A stretch of 64,000 nucleotides of DNA from Chromobotia macracanthus (Eukaryota > Chordata > Actinopteri > Cypriniformes > Botiidae): contig JAZGTH010000008.1 in assembly GCA_036877525.1 (NCBI GenBank), positions 7,853,001 through 7,917,000 of the forward strand, in the 5' to 3' direction. Shown here in pieces: positions 50,680 to 63,325 of the stretch. Position 1 is the stretch's first letter, and each line of letters starts with the position of its first letter. The notes under the pieces are model-generated. The model saw only the letters and a list, made by a program, of their open reading frames with translations, was not told where the DNA came from and made no database searches. The position numbers and the translations under genes are program-made.

Positions 50680-50990
50680 TTGCTGAGTGGCTAATGTTCT
50701 CGCAAAGTTCTCTCAGAGTTATCAATAAAGTTCTTGCTGTAATGTCAGTAGAACTTTTATCTTGTTATTTATCATATTTTAAAAATGCTGTATATCCTAA
50801 TTTGTTAACAGAATGTTTAAAAATGTTACAGGATTTAAAAAATGTTTACTGTTTGGTTAGAAGAAAGTCATGTTAATGCATTGCCTAAAAAATTGACGTT
50901 TTGAATGTCCCTATAACTTTCAAAATAATGTTTTTAACATTTTTATTACTTAATGGAAATGTTCTTACAATATAAAATTGGTGGCAGGGA
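50680..50990 (-). mobile_element. Dispersed repeat family C, copy 2 (reverse)
   Basis: Read on the minus strand it matches copies at 35.9 and 60.0 kb: ATTATTTTGAAAGTTATAGG, GACATTCAAAACGT, then CTTGGTTA-type, TACAGCAAGAAC and GAACATTAGCCACTC. A 113-codon plus frame over it is an artefact of AT-rich repeat sequence. Confidence 0.65.
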
Positions 50991-51984
50991 AGCCTTTTAC
51001 TAATGACTGTCCTATTGCAGGCAGCAGAAAAGGAAAAAAAAATCATTTCATGCTTATATGAGTCCTGCAAAAAATGAAGCACTAGTAAAATCTATATTTA
51101 AGATAAAATGAAAAATTTGAGCTGTAGATTGCAGGAACAAAACAAACAAAAAAGTTGGAATACACAACTACTTTTGAGAAAGATGCTTTTTGCAAACCTA
51201 TCAGCATCCACCAGATATGACACCTTCCAGCAAATGTTAATTGCACTGTGGTAACCAGCCAAACCCTGACCCCCTTAATTTAACCACATGAAACCATTTA
51301 AAACAGCATTTCCTGCAGTGTCAACAAAAGTTTGGAAGTTGACGCATGCAGTCCTCTGCCGAGTTCACAGTTATTGGTCTGACACCTGATTCCACCCTCA
51401 GAACAAGCCAATAGGACCAAAACAATGAAAAGTGCTCGCTTTAGCATTCTGGCCATTTTCTCTAGGATTTCCCCCTGGCTTCTGTTTTTGTTTGGTGTTA
51501 GTCATTGGGCACTGGCACAAATGTGCAGTCCATTCCCACAATGTTCCTAAAATGAAGCACAATGCCACAGTATTTGCTCTGTTTGTTTATAATACAGTAG
51601 ATCTCACCTATCTCCCACTCCAGCTTACCCCCCACCACCATGTTGTTGTTGTTGAAAGAATGACTTAATATAGGATTGTTGGTGTAGTTTTTAAACGGTG
51701 GTATGGTTAAAATTATATCACATTTCACACACACAGACACAAGCTTGCATGCAAATCACATAAATAGAACATGTCGGCAGGAAGGGGTGGGGTGAGAGAA
51801 CCCTGGTTGTGACTAAGACTGAGACACTGTATGTGCTAACAGTGAGTGCAGAAAGCAATAGACAGATAGAGAGAGAGCGAGAGAGGGAAGTGAGATAAAA
51901 GAGAGTGAGAAAGATGTGCGATATAAGCTCCCCTTAATACATGTGCAAGAGATCAAGAGTGTTGATTTAAAGGAACAGTACAGC

Positions 51985-52207
51985 TTAAAGGCAGAGTAGC
52001 AAATTTTTCAAAAACTATTTTTGCTATGCTGGTTGAAAGTTTCTTCACATCCTGATAGCAGTCTGTACGTAAAGAGTGCATTTTTCCCAAATGCCATCAT
52101 AGGATGTCCTATTTGCCTGTCAAATTATGAAGGGAGAGTGGTATCTTATGCTTTTAAAACTAGCTTGCTATTTCTGGCCTCTCCAAAATTGCTTGCCCTA
52201 ACTTTAA
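51985..52207. mobile_element. MITE with TTAA ends, copy 2 (223 bp)
   Basis: Ends TTAAAGGCAGAGTAGCAAAT and the complement of TTTAAAGTTAGGGCAAGCAA match the 9.86 kb element. Internal matches include TTGCTATGCTGGTTGAAAGT, CACATCCTGATAGCAGT and ATCTTATGCTTTTAAAACTA. It is shorter because about 150 internal bases are missing. Confidence 0.75.
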
Positions 52208-52452
52208 AAGAGCTGAATAATCTTGTGGTCACTACTTTCCAAAAATAACAGTGAATGGTGATTGAATTCCAGAGAAATCTATTGTATAGCTTCAGAAGAC
52301 TTACAATGAAGCATGGAATTTAAAAGGACTATTTTATATTGCGCTGTTTTGTAATTTTAATAGACTGACAGCCCCAGTCACCTTCATTATATGCCAAAGA
52401 ATGACAAGGTTATTCTCAAAAATTCACTTTCTTTGTTCCATAGAAGAACTAC

Positions 52453-52690
52453 ACTCTTTAAAAATGCCACAGACGAACCATTTGGTTACAATGCCATAGA
52501 AGAACCATTTTGGTTGTATGGTTCCATAAAGAACCTTTAACATCTGTAGAACCTTTCTGTTTCACATAAGGTTCTTTGTAGTGGAAAAAGATTCTTTAGA
52601 CTATAAAATGGTTAGAAAAAATGGTTCTTTTATGATCCTTTGACTGAATGGTTCTTTGGGGAACCAAAAATGGTTCTTATATGGCATCGC
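52453..52690. mobile_element. MITE of the GGTTCTTT/AAGAACC family
   Basis: Left inner arm ATGCCATAGAAGAACCATTT (from 52491) and right arm, the inverse of ATGCCATATAAGAACCATTT (ending 52687), are nearly identical. The interior is a chain of GGTTCTTT and AAGAACC blocks forming nested foldbacks. This type is widespread in teleosts. Confidence 0.75.
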
Positions 52691-53410
52691 TGCTATAAGT
52701 CATACAGGTTTACAATGACCTGAGTGAGTCAATGATAACAGAATCTTAATTTTTGGCTGAACTATTCCTTTAAAGATTCTTTCTGCTCACAAGGCTAATG
52801 AGGACTGGTCACACTCTGGGCTCTATAAGTATGTGTGTGCTCTGTTCTTCATCAGTTCTCAGTGGCACTAAGGTGCACAGTAGGGACTAACACAATTATC
52901 CGCTATGACCTTTCAACAACTCCCTCAGCTCTGTGTGCCTATCCTGAGAGACTCCGTCCAGCCCTGAGAGAGCACGTACGTGTGTGTACATGTGTTCATA
53001 TGTGTCTATGCGCCTCCAGAAGGACAGCAGAGCTGGCGAGGACACTTTGGTCCCGCCCTGTGATTATTTTGTGCTAGTGAGCACACCAGGCAAACGGGAG
53101 TCGCTCCAATCAATATGCAGCTTTTTGCACTTTGTAACAGGTGGAACGTCCATGGGGATGAAAATGTAACATTATGATATAACACAACGCCTCTATATTC
53201 TTTGTCCTAATCTTTTTTCCAAAGATCAGACAGACACTGTGTTTACAAAATATAATTTTACACCAACAAATGCAAGGAGAACCAAGTGTTGGAAAGTGGG
53301 AAAACTTCTGCCTGTGTATCTATTGATCATACCAGCAGTCTGTGAAACACAAAAAACGAAACATAATTTTATTTTTTAATCTTAATTTTATTTTTTACAT
53401 CAGCAAATGT

Positions 53411-53750
53411 GAAAAGTGCAGTAAGCGATTTCTGAGAAATGCTGCTGAAAATTGAAATCGACACCCAAGCAAACAATTTTGTGAATATTTGCTAGATTTG
53501 TTCTGTGTTTGTGTGTGCTGAAAAAATATTGTGATTGCACATAGTCCTGCTGTGTATATAGAAGAGAAAACAAAGTGGATTGGACCATTCACCACAACAC
53601 CATAACAGTCTCGTAGCCAATCAGTAATGGGGGTAAAAGTGAAAATGAAAGGGTCATTATTTTGAGGACGGAGCAATGAAGGGAGCAACATGTTTGTTAG
53701 GATGTCGATTTCAAATATGAACATCTATTCTCACAAATCTGCACCTTTAA
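53411..53750. mobile_element. Candidate MITE (~340 bp)
   Basis: Left end AAAAGTGCAGTAAGCGATTT followed by CTGAGAAA; the right end is the inverse of AAAGGTGCAGATTTGTGAGA. Ends are imperfect inverted repeats. The 109-codon minus frame across it has no transposase features. Only one copy in the window. Confidence 0.4.
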
Positions 53751-54891
53751 ATGCAAAGTCTTTTCTCCTTACTTTATACAAAAATATATGAGGCCATATA
53801 TCTACAGTCTATCACAGTGTCCTTCCTGCAGTCTACACTGTAGATAGAACCCTAATAAAACACACCTAACCCAGCTAATTACAGTCTTACAGCTCACTTT
53901 ACATAATTTACAAGCAGGTGTTAGAGTGTGGAAGAAACCAAACTCTTTAGAAAGTTATATCTCCACAGCAGCACCAAGCACCCCTGGTGTGGACTAATGC
54001 TTTGCATAATTACGTTCTTGTGATTAAAAAGGGTAATTAACATTAATTACTCTGTTTGGATATGTAGAGCAATGTACTCTTATTCTAATAGAAAGAATGA
54101 TTCATTCTCATGAGCTGCAGAAGAAATTTAATATTAATGTACTGTACGGTATGTTACTGTCACCACCCATAAATACTGGGATCCTGGAGGTAAGGCAACA
54201 GGCCTGAGAGACTCCTACCCCAACCATCATCTGCCGATAACTCAAGACTCCTGCAGCAGCATTAAACAGTGTTCCATTAAAAACAAAATCCAGTGCCAAA
54301 AGCCAATGCAATTTCTATGTAAATGCACAACAGAGCCAAGCAAGTGACTAGAATAGAAACACTACAGTGGGTATAACGCTGACAGACAGCAGCCACAAAT
54401 CAGCGTGGGATAAAGAAATCTACTGATCTACAGCCTGTTAGTCTTCCTTTCACCCTTCTAAGCAAAGCTGTGATTTAGTAAGGGTATTTGCCATTTACCC
54501 CTTACAAGAGTGACCTTTCTTTCCCTTTTTATGCATAAAAACACATACATACAAAACAGAGACCCCATTGCACCCCCATCCCAGTTGCACAGTGCATTGT
54601 TGGGCTGCTTTAGCAAACTGCCGACAGCCTGTAAATGTGTAATTGATGGTTGTAGCTCATAAATGAGCTCCCCCCCTTTTTTAAAAGAGTAGCTGTGAAA
54701 AATGAAAGAGCACGAAAAGGGCCTGTTTCAATTCATGGCAACGTTGAATTCCTTCCTAGACTCCACGTCTCTTTAAAGGTAGAGAACATGGTATCCATGG
54801 GAACCAGAAAGTCCTGCAGCTTCATGTTCTGTCCAGTAGATCTTTATGCCCTAATGATACCATATACACGTTAATGTTGCAATTCTGTACT

Positions 54892-54919
54892 GTATGTATG
54901 TATGTATGTGTGTATGTGT

Positions 54920-54955
<36 letters not shown>

Positions 54956-54956
54956 T
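54892..54956. repeat. TATG/TGTA/TA microsatellite
   Basis: GTATGTATGTATG passing into GTGTATGTGTGTATG and then a run of TA. Simple repeat. Confidence 0.95.
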
Positions 54957-54959
54957 TGA

Positions 54960-55110
54960 AGAGGGGATAAACACATCTGAAGAGGAAAACATCTGGGGAA
55001 AATGAGATTGCTCTATTGCACTTCCTTCAAGGGCTGGATGGTTGCCATATAGATATTAAATAACTCCCCTTACGAAAGGCTACAAGGCAGAATTACATTC
55101 CAGGGCTTAA
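54960..55110. other. Possible conserved regulatory segment
   Basis: Complex non-repetitive sequence between a microsatellite and a transposon copy, without coding frame. Conservation cannot be judged from one sequence. Confidence 0.2.
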
Positions 55111-55166
55111 TGTTGTAACATTGTGTGTTCTTGAGGAGACTAAGGAATAAACTGATGTTCAGGGGC

Positions 55167-55445
55167 TTGTGTGTGTGTGGTCTTGTTTTTCACCAAATGT
55201 CCCCACAATTATGGTAAATGTCACACACACCAACATTGTGGGACCAATCAGTGATCCCCATAAGGAAAATTGAGTATTAAACATACTAAATGATGCTTTT
55301 TAGCTAAATGATGACAATGTAAAAATGCAAAACATGTTTCTGTGAGGGTTAGGTTATAGAATATTCATTTTGTGCAGTATAAAAGTCATTATGTCTGTGG
55401 AAAGTCCCCACAAAGCATAGAAACCTAACGTGTGTGTTTGTGCGT
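55167..55445 (-). mobile_element. Dispersed repeat family E, copy 1
   Basis: Contains AAATGTCCCCACAATTATGG, GTGAGGGTTAGG, GTGCAGTATAAAAGTCATTA and GGAAAGTCCCCACAAAGCAT, flanked by GTGTGTGT on both sides. Read on the minus strand it corresponds to 63060-63325. This is a very common cyprinid non-coding repeat. Confidence 0.7.
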
Positions 55446-56824
55446 GTATCTTAGAGGACTAAAGCAATTGTTATTTAATATTTTCATAGTATCTTTTTGG
55501 AATTCCCTTCTTGACTTTTTTAAAATTCAATCCCACCATTATGCCTACACATGTAATTGACTAAAGTGGTCTGCAATTTGATTCCTGTAGATATCATTTT
55601 AATGCAGGGACTGCATGATAAACAGTACAAAATATAAATATGTAATGGGCTTACTCAGATGCTTACTTTATATTTCAGAATCAATCTGTCAAGCTTTGTA
55701 GTTCAGTTACCTCAAGGCAAAGCAAGGGCATAACATTAAAGTGCCCTTCAATTTGAATAGCCCAAACAGACATCCTAAATTTATGCTGACAGAATCTTTG
55801 GAACTGACATCCACTTGCCATTGCAGGCGGTAACTCTTTGCATCATTTCCTGTCTCCGTGTGGCTGCCAAGGAGGTCAATAATACCTCGAGAAAGCTGTC
55901 AGCATTTCCATTTATCTAAATGGTAGATGCTCGGCTGGAAGTACATGATCTGAAATGTGCCATTTTTACTCGTGGCACCACAAAGGTAAGATTGAGCGGT
56001 AAATGCCATGTGATGGGTACAAGAAAAATAACATCATCATAACGTTGATTGACTGATGGCACCACAACTCACAATCTCACTTTTCCTAAACTGACACTTT
56101 CGAGAAGTCCAATTTATGGTTTTAAAAGCCCTCCAAATAAATATTGTTATATATTACTTTAAATTATATAACATCTATAATTATATCCTGCTTGCTAAAA
56201 ATGCAGTAGGTGGAGGGGTATACAGCTAGATGCTTTTTGAAGCCAGATGGTGTAGTTACGACATCTACCAGCAGGGGCTAACTGGGCAATGCTAACCTGC
56301 CAAACCTTGACTCCTTTCTGCTCCACCTTCTACAACTTTTGGTGAAGACACTGACTCCTATTTTCATACTCAAGGACACAGTATCATATATTTGCCATTT
56401 TAAAAATGTCCTTCCCATTACAGTAAACACAAGAAAATACATTGATAAGTTCATGGTAACAATCTAGGCCCACCACTTTTAAAGAGAGTTTTTGGAGGCC
56501 AACCTTACCATTTTCCCGAAAGTCAAGAACACATGTCAGAGAAGGGCCAGTTCATACAGCCTCCACCCTGACCTTTTCACAACCAGCACATAGAGCAGAT
56601 CAATGACTCTGAACTCACAATATAATGAGATCAAGAAGGAACCAAAGTACCAGAGAAGAGGTCTGAGTAGAGAAGACACTTATGATGTGCCTGAAATAAA
56701 TAAGGACTGTGAAACTGGAGGAGGGGGGAAAATGAAGGTGAGTATTGAGTGGTTTTAATCAACGTATTCATAATGCATCAGCACTGCCACATTTCAAATG
56801 CTTTGTTGGGTATGGGCACAGTGC

Positions 56825-56826
<2 letters not shown>
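55446..56826. other. No gene seen; splice-like segment at 55.83-55.99 kb
   Basis: A fair acceptor (CACTTGCCATTGCAG, ending 55826) and strong donor (CAAAG|GTAAGAT, 55986) bracket about 160 bases, but every frame contains a stop. It may be a non-coding RNA exon or conserved element. Confidence 0.3.
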
Positions 56827-56870
<44 letters not shown>

Positions 56871-56878
56871 AACACACA
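56827..56878. repeat. CA microsatellite
   Basis: About 20 tandem CA units with two interruptions (CAAACA) at the right end. Confidence 0.95.
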
Positions 56879-57700
56879 TTATCAGCACCATGGGGATCAC
56901 AGTGTGTCCGAGGGACACACTACTCAAAGACTGGGAAGATATTGCTCTTTTTTTCCAAATGATGATGCTTTGTGCTGTAAAGAGTCTACTCCATTAGGCA
57001 CTTATTCACTTCTAGGGTTTCCCTAGTCAGGCTGGATTGAGGGAGCAGCTGAAGCACCATCAATGAGTTTTCATTGATAGCAGCGTGTGCAAGATAAAGA
57101 GTATGAGAGTGAGGGGGAAATCCGTTTTTTGGCATTGTGAGTTAAATAACAGCACCTTCTGTTAAATAAATAGACTGCAATGTTATTTTGATGGGATCAG
57201 AGGTTAGGTCATTTTGTGTTGTTACGACCCGTGCTTTGGTCACTCAGATGGGACATAAGAGCAAAAATATTAACCCAGAAATATTAACTCAAACATCAGT
57301 TAAAAAAACTCTATTATCAATGTACAGCTGAAAATACATCTTGTGAGAAGACAGAGAATTGTGAGTAAAACATATGGAGTGTAGCCTGGCAACAGATTCA
57401 CATTTGTTGCAGGGAAGCGTCAAGACTTTGGCCCCGGTGTCTTGTTTTCTACATCTAGGAGTTACAAAAGATCATGTGTTCTGGATATGAGCATCATTAG
57501 GTTATAAAAATAATCTGTTTTAAATGGTATCTTTTAAAATGTATTAAATGACAATTTTTTACAACTGTTACTAATTCATATGCTGATTTCAATATATTAA
57601 AACGACCTATTAAAATACACCCACTGAAATAATCAAGACCTACATGTTATATATTACAGCATTCACGTGATTTGTCTGGTGATTTTATTATTGCATTTCT
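56879..57700. other. No gene seen
   Basis: AT-rich non-coding DNA, no repeat recognised. Confidence 0.5.
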
Positions 57701-57721
57701 TCGGCGGATAACACAAACGTT

Positions 57722-57740
57722 TACGTCATTGCATGACGTA
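57722..57740. promoter_or_regulatory. Mirror-paired CRE half-sites
   Basis: TACGTCAT and ATGACGTA (8-bp perfect arms) flank TGC, in a small CpG cluster that continues ATGCGCGC. Each arm holds a CREB/ATF half-site. Binding is inferred from motif only. Confidence 0.4.
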
Positions 57741-58079
57741 TGCGCGCTATTAATTACGGTAATATGCGTAGATCAAAACCAAACTTATTTTTATTGATTT
57801 GTACACACGATATCATAAACATACAGCGAATCGCATACGGAAAACGCAAACAGCAGCTTCTCTGAAATCATCAAAATCACGTTTCGCTTAAGACTGAATG
57901 TCAACCGGTCAGTTTGATTGTTAGATTAAGATGTCATTGCATCCAAATGGTCACTCAAAATGCAATGACTGTATAATATAATAACAATCAAACGATCATT
58001 ATCAGGCGCATGCGCATTGCTCCGGTTTTGTTTGTGTCGTGTTAATGTATTCATTACAAGTAACTTGCGTGATATGACG

Positions 58080-58335
58080 GGAGGGAGTTGAACCAGGACC
58101 CGCCAGGCTTGCTTGTCACATTGCATCTCTTTGTCTCAGTCAGCAGTCACATCTGTAGGAAGGTCCTCATGTGTGACAGCTTTCCAGACACCGTGTTACT
58201 TTAACTCCAGGGGATCGGGGGCCAGACGGGCCTGACAGCCAGGCCTCTGCTCTCAGCGGACGGCTTATTTACAGATCACCCCGCTGGAGCGATGATCAAA
58301 CCGGGGCTCCTCCGCTTGCTCACTACTGACCCCTG
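58080..58335. promoter_or_regulatory. GC-rich, CpG-containing segment
   Basis: About ten CpGs in 255 bases (GGATCGGGGGCCAGACGGGC, CAGCGGACGGC, CCGGGGCTCCTCCGC), well above background. There is no long frame. It could be a remote promoter, an untranslated exon or a conserved enhancer. Confidence 0.35.
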
Positions 58336-58557
58336 TTGATCAGAGCTTGATGTTAGGATTGGCTTTGGGTGAAATTTTAGTGATCACTGGCATGTGATAG
58401 GGTACGATTTTAATGAAACAATGCAGGTTTAGCTACAAAATAACTATTTAGAGATGCAGACGTAAGTCATAGTTTATCTGGCAGTGAGTTTGAAAGCTAT
58501 TGAAGATGCCTGAAACGCCTTTAAACCATCATGATGGTCTGATCCACTAAAATGTGT

Positions 58558-58602
58558 TTTATATATATATATATATATACATATGTGTGTGTGTGTGTGT
58601 GT
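58558..58602. repeat. TA/TG microsatellite
   Basis: Runs of TA followed by TG. A 78-codon minus frame reads through it and is spurious. Confidence 0.95.
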
Positions 58603-60007
58603 TTATACGTGTTTTTTTTGTTGAAAAATTCCTTCCTGATCTTGCTGATCAGACATAATTTGTGACATGAAATGATCTTTAAATTAACTTTGCTGCCACA
58701 CGAAGAGTGATCCAAAAATATGACACCACACTGAACACTGAATACGTTTATCACCATTTATCAATTTACTAATCTTGAAATGGAAAGACTCTGTGCTGGA
58801 AGACATTTCTTTTTCTAAGCATTTAAAAACTCGCACTTGTCTGAAGCAGAAAGAGTCCATTTGGATTAAACTCTTCACCTCTTAAAGACCGGAGAGAATT
58901 TAATTTTCGAAAACAAAACATAGAGGCCATGTACACATACACACGCTCACTCATAGCTAAATATGGTTGTCACTCCTCCTCTGAGTGCTTAATCGCATAC
59001 TGTACACACTTATAACCAAGAGAATTCATACTGAAAACTGTAGTTATTATTGTGACAGAATTAGAAGCACAAGTCTAGATAACTAGTTTACCTCGGAGTT
59101 GACAGAATGCTGCACAGTGGGATATTGTTGAGTGAAAGTGAGACAAAACCGTTGATTACAATATGGGCTAGAAAACAAATTCAGGCAGGAAAATGGGCAC
59201 ACAATGGCACCAATTGTTTTTTGAGGAAATAAAAAAATGAAAACGTCTGTAGAGGATAGAAGAAGCGACACTAAACACGCGGTACACACAAAGTTAGGTG
59301 ACTCATTCTCACCAAACAAAAATGCACCAATATTACATAAACTTTATTAAAAAAGAACATAAAGTGATTCTGGGAACAATATTGCTGGATGAAATGGTGA
59401 ATAGTTGTTTTTGCACCTGTTTTTATTTAAATTAACCAACCAAATGAACTCATTTGCTAAAATGAAGTATACTTTCTAATGCTAATTGAGAGCAAGGACA
59501 TTCTAGTGGAGAGCACTTGATACACTCGCTCATTTGTGCTTTTATTCACTCCATGTACTTTGGGTAGCCACTCAGCTGACGTCTGGATTAACATCAGCTT
59601 TAACATGTAAACAGTAATGTAGCATGTTGTCACACGACACCAAATTTTGTTCGAAAAAAGAGCTTGTTACTGGAAAAGCGACGTTGTTTTGGAAACAGCT
59701 GAGCTAATGCCATAGCATGTAAGTGTAATTATGTTAGTGGTACTGCTACATATAGTCTAGTGTAGCTGTGGTCTGAATCCCAGGGTAAATGTAAATATTC
59801 TGTGACATCATTAAACACAGACGAAACTTGAGTGTTGAGTTACATGACATATAAATACACCATGTGTAAATAAATATAACTCACAGAACTTTTGTATATT
59901 AAATAACAGATAATCAAATACAAAAAATAAATCCACATTTATATGAAACATATATGTAGAGTTAATAAAATTCACCATATTTGAAACCCATTAACTTAGT
60001 GATGACC
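58603..60007. other. No gene seen
   Basis: AT-rich non-coding DNA with short minus frames only. Confidence 0.5.
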
Positions 60008-60346
60008 CAGCTATCAATTCTGGATTGTAGGAATGTTTCCCTTACATTTTCTTTAAGATACAAAAATATCAAAAGTGTTATTTTGAAAGTTTCAGGAATG
60101 TTCAAAACATCCAGGTTTTATATATTGGATTAACATTATTGCTTGGTTATAAGAATGTTCTTGAAACATTTTTAAATTCTGTAAAGTTTTTAAATGTTCC
60201 ACAAACAACTTCAGAATAATGTTTTTGATGTATGTTATATAATGTTAAAAACCGTTCTGATAACGTTACTGCAAGAATGTTGTTTAATAATGTTGAAAGA
60301 ACTTTTAGAAAATGTTAGCCAATGTTCTGAGAACATGGAATGATTG
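60008..60346 (+). mobile_element. Dispersed repeat family C, copy 3
   Basis: The longest of the three copies: CCAGCTATCAATTCTGGATT, TTATTTTGAAAGTTTCAGGA, TGTTCAAAACATCCAG, GCTTGGTTATAAGAATGTTC, AACGTTACTGCAAGAATG and AATGTTAGCCAATGTTCTGA. Same orientation as the 35.9 kb copy. Confidence 0.75.
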
Positions 60347-61779
60347 TAGTGATGTTTAGTATGGACAATATTAAAAACTTATTTCTAAGATCATTGTCTT
60401 TCTTTGAGTCATGCAAAGCCATGACAGCATTGTGTTGGGGTGAATCTGAACCATACTCAGAGGTCTTCCATCCAACATTGTGACATTACGACGTGTTGAC
60501 TCTGAGCCGTTAAGCTGATCCAATATTAAAGAAATTTCCTGCAGCACCAGAAACATTATGTTATGTTCCTGATTATTTTAAAGCACAACTGTTTATAGTA
60601 GGATACCAGACAGTACAAGTCTGAGAGAGCTGGCTGGACATTGTAAATGGTGGTTCTGTAGAGTCAGGTCAATCTTTATCTTTCCCCTACAACACAGAAC
60701 AGGAGACTCGGAAAATAACTAAATTTGGCAGAGGAGAGTCAGCGCTTCCCCTGCATCCTGTGATCTGACCCCATTCAAGTCAACTTAACGGGCAGGCAAT
60801 GTCTTGTTTCTACACAGTTTACACATACCTTAAGACAGCAGAAGACACAGGCAGTGTTTAGGAAACCTTTTTGGAAACAGTCATTATTTTGCAATTACAC
60901 TGGTTATGTGAGTGATACCCTCTTTGACGCCATCTGGTGGTGGGTAATGTAAAATTACATTAAACATTAGAAGCAGAAACGTTTCTTACTTCGATTACTT
61001 ACAATGTACAATCAAACTTATATCCTTCAAACCTATATCCTATTTAGATCCTGTTTATCAGGCTAATGCAGAACATGTGGAGATAGCACATCTCATTTAC
61101 CATCTCTTCATATTAGTCATTTGGCTTCAAGTGTGTTGCCCTGGTGTTTAGGATGAATCCTGCTGCTTTTTACACAGACGTTTCCATTATCATAGTAGGT
61201 GTTTTCACTACCCTGAATCTTATTCCAAAGTCAATAAACCTCAAACTCATCCAATCCTTTAACGTGACTTGGTGAACCATTAAGCAATTTCCCCTCGCCT
61301 TAGAAGCCCCAAGGGTGAGAATCATTGGCTGGAGAATCCCATCCCTTGTGTGGCCAGGCCCAGGGGACAGCATACTGGGAAGCAGGGAAGTGGAATGAAT
61401 GCTGAATGTGGGGGTCAGATGTGTTAACAGGCTGAGTGATGGTCTTGTCAGGTGCTTTGATTATAATTATTGGATTACAGTCCATCCGCAGCTTTGCTAA
61501 TAAACCAATGGCACCATCCCATTAATGATTGTGCTTAAAAGGGCAGGACAATCTCTTCATCTTATTGTGCATTCTAATGACTGTTGGAGAAACTTATATG
61601 GGGGCTCTACTGTATTTCTATATACACACTCACACAAAAACACCCGCAAACCTGAGCTTTAATGTATAAAAAATGGCACAATGCAAAAACATATCCAACA
61701 TACATTTTACAGACAAATACAGTTCATTCAAAGTGTTGTGTATGTTTTATCAGTGGGTGTGTTTCCTTGAAATCAAGCC
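60347..61779. other. No gene seen; possible conserved element at 61.18-61.57 kb
   Basis: The 61180-61570 part has the texture of a deeply conserved non-coding element, with TTTGATTATAATTATTGGAT, CCATTAATGATTGTG and CTAATAAACC cores for homeodomain or POU-type factors. No splice pair or coding frame. Conservation is inferred, not shown. Confidence 0.35.
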
Positions 61780-62035
61780 AGTCAAACTTAAATCTGTAAC
61801 TTCTGCCTCTCTACCACCATCTCTGTTTAAACATGACATTGCAGGTTAGTTTACATACTTTATATCATGTTGAAGTCAAATGAAGCCAAACTAACATTTC
61901 CTGGAAAATAGGACCCAACAGCTCAAAATATAAATAGTTATTATAAACTTATCATTAGGAACTGGGGGTATGGTATGAAAATCAAATTCATTTTTAAACA
62001 AAAAAATTTTATGGATTGCATCTTTAACCTTTACT
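61780..62035 (+). mobile_element. Dispersed repeat family B, copy 2
   Basis: Matches 41360-41660 block for block (TGTAACTTCTGCCTCTCTAC, ATTGCAGGTTAGTTTACATA, GTTGAAGTCAAATGAAGCCA), with the same orientation and an ending ATGGATTGCATCTTTAA. Confidence 0.7.
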
Positions 62036-62978
62036 GAGGTGCTCCCAGTTGAGCTACAACAAATGCATATTTTAACCCTGGTTAAACTAGAATTGGTGGA
62101 GATTGCACATCAATTTTCTTCAAACATTTACTGCATTCTTGGCTTACTTGCTTGATCATTATATTGCATCATTTACTGCCACCCTGATTCTACAACCATT
62201 ACCGGGCCCTCGATTAAACTCATGCAATTGTGGCGTGTCCCTAATGCATCACGCTTATTAAGAGAACCCACAGCTATTTCCTACTTTTCATCATTTTCTT
62301 TGCTGATGGGCAACCACTGATGGTTTCACTCAGTATTTGGCTGTTCACTGGACTCCCTCCTAGGCAGCTATCCAGAAGTCGTATCTATTCTGGCACATAC
62401 AGCAAGCCGCTAGCAGTCCGCAACCCTCCATCTGCAGTGTTTTTATTTTTTTTACTGTGACCAGCTCCTCAGTGGCCATGCTGAAAGATAGATGAATTCA
62501 ATTAAATGCATCTCACAGTGGAGAAACGTCGGTGGATAAGCACTGTACAAAAAGATAAAAAGTATTCAAACCCCAAAGCGCAGGGGGGGACTCGTAATGA
62601 ATGCTGTAATATTCTGAAAAGAGAGAATTGTGATGCGCTCGTTTTATGTTTGACTACTTTTGATGAAAGGAAGTGCTTTAAGTCTTTTTGCAATCTTAAG
62701 GGACTGTGCACTTCAGGTTTGCACAAAAGAAACAAATTAAGAACTGAAGCATGTTGCTTTTCTCGCTTGATGAAATAGCCAACATAATTATGTAAGTCGT
62801 TAGCATGAATATCCCTGTAAGGATCAGTATCATCACCCGCATGTCTTCTTGTTCTCCGTTGAGCAACAGGTCAAAGTTCATGAACAACCAAGAAAATGGT
62901 GCTAAAGAAATCAGCAAGAAGCTTTCACCTGCTCAGTCATCCACCTGCTGTAAAGTATTCTGAAATGCTACTTCTCTC
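62036..62978. other. No gene seen
   Basis: Overlapping 73-90 codon frames on both strands at 62.5-62.9 kb show no family. The 62200-62350 part is complex, non-repetitive sequence. Confidence 0.45.
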
Positions 62979-62980
62979 TC

Positions 62981-63004
62981 CTCTCGCTCTCTCTCTCTTT
63001 CTCA

Positions 63005-63042
<38 letters not shown>
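62981..63042. repeat. CT/CA microsatellite
   Basis: CT run with interruptions passing into CACACACACA. Confidence 0.95.
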
Positions 63043-63059
63043 TTTACTTATCTGTCTAA

Positions 63060-63325
63060 ACAGGGACATTCTATAGACTTCTGTTATTTTTATAAACAGG
63101 TAGTTATAAACACTGTAACCTAACCCACACTCTAACCCTAACAGAAATCTCTCTGCATATTTATAATTAAAAAAAAATTTACTATATATATTTTTTTGTG
63201 TTTTTACAAATAATTTTATGAAATCCCCAAAAGGAGGTTTTACTCAGATTTGTCAGGTTTTGCTGACTTTTGGATACAAAATTGTCCGTAATACATGGTT
63301 AAGTAAACACACACACACATCCTTT
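63060..63325 (+). mobile_element. Dispersed repeat family E, copy 2
   Basis: GGGACATTCTATAGAC, ATAAACACTGTAACCTAACC, CTCTAACCCTAACAGAAATC, ATCCCCAAAAGGAGG-type and a final ACACACAC tract follow the reverse order of 55167-55445. Diverged, non-coding. Confidence 0.5.

Noticed and set aside
56745..57026. His/Thr-repeat proteins over the CA microsatellite
   Set aside because: Frames are translations of the simple repeat.
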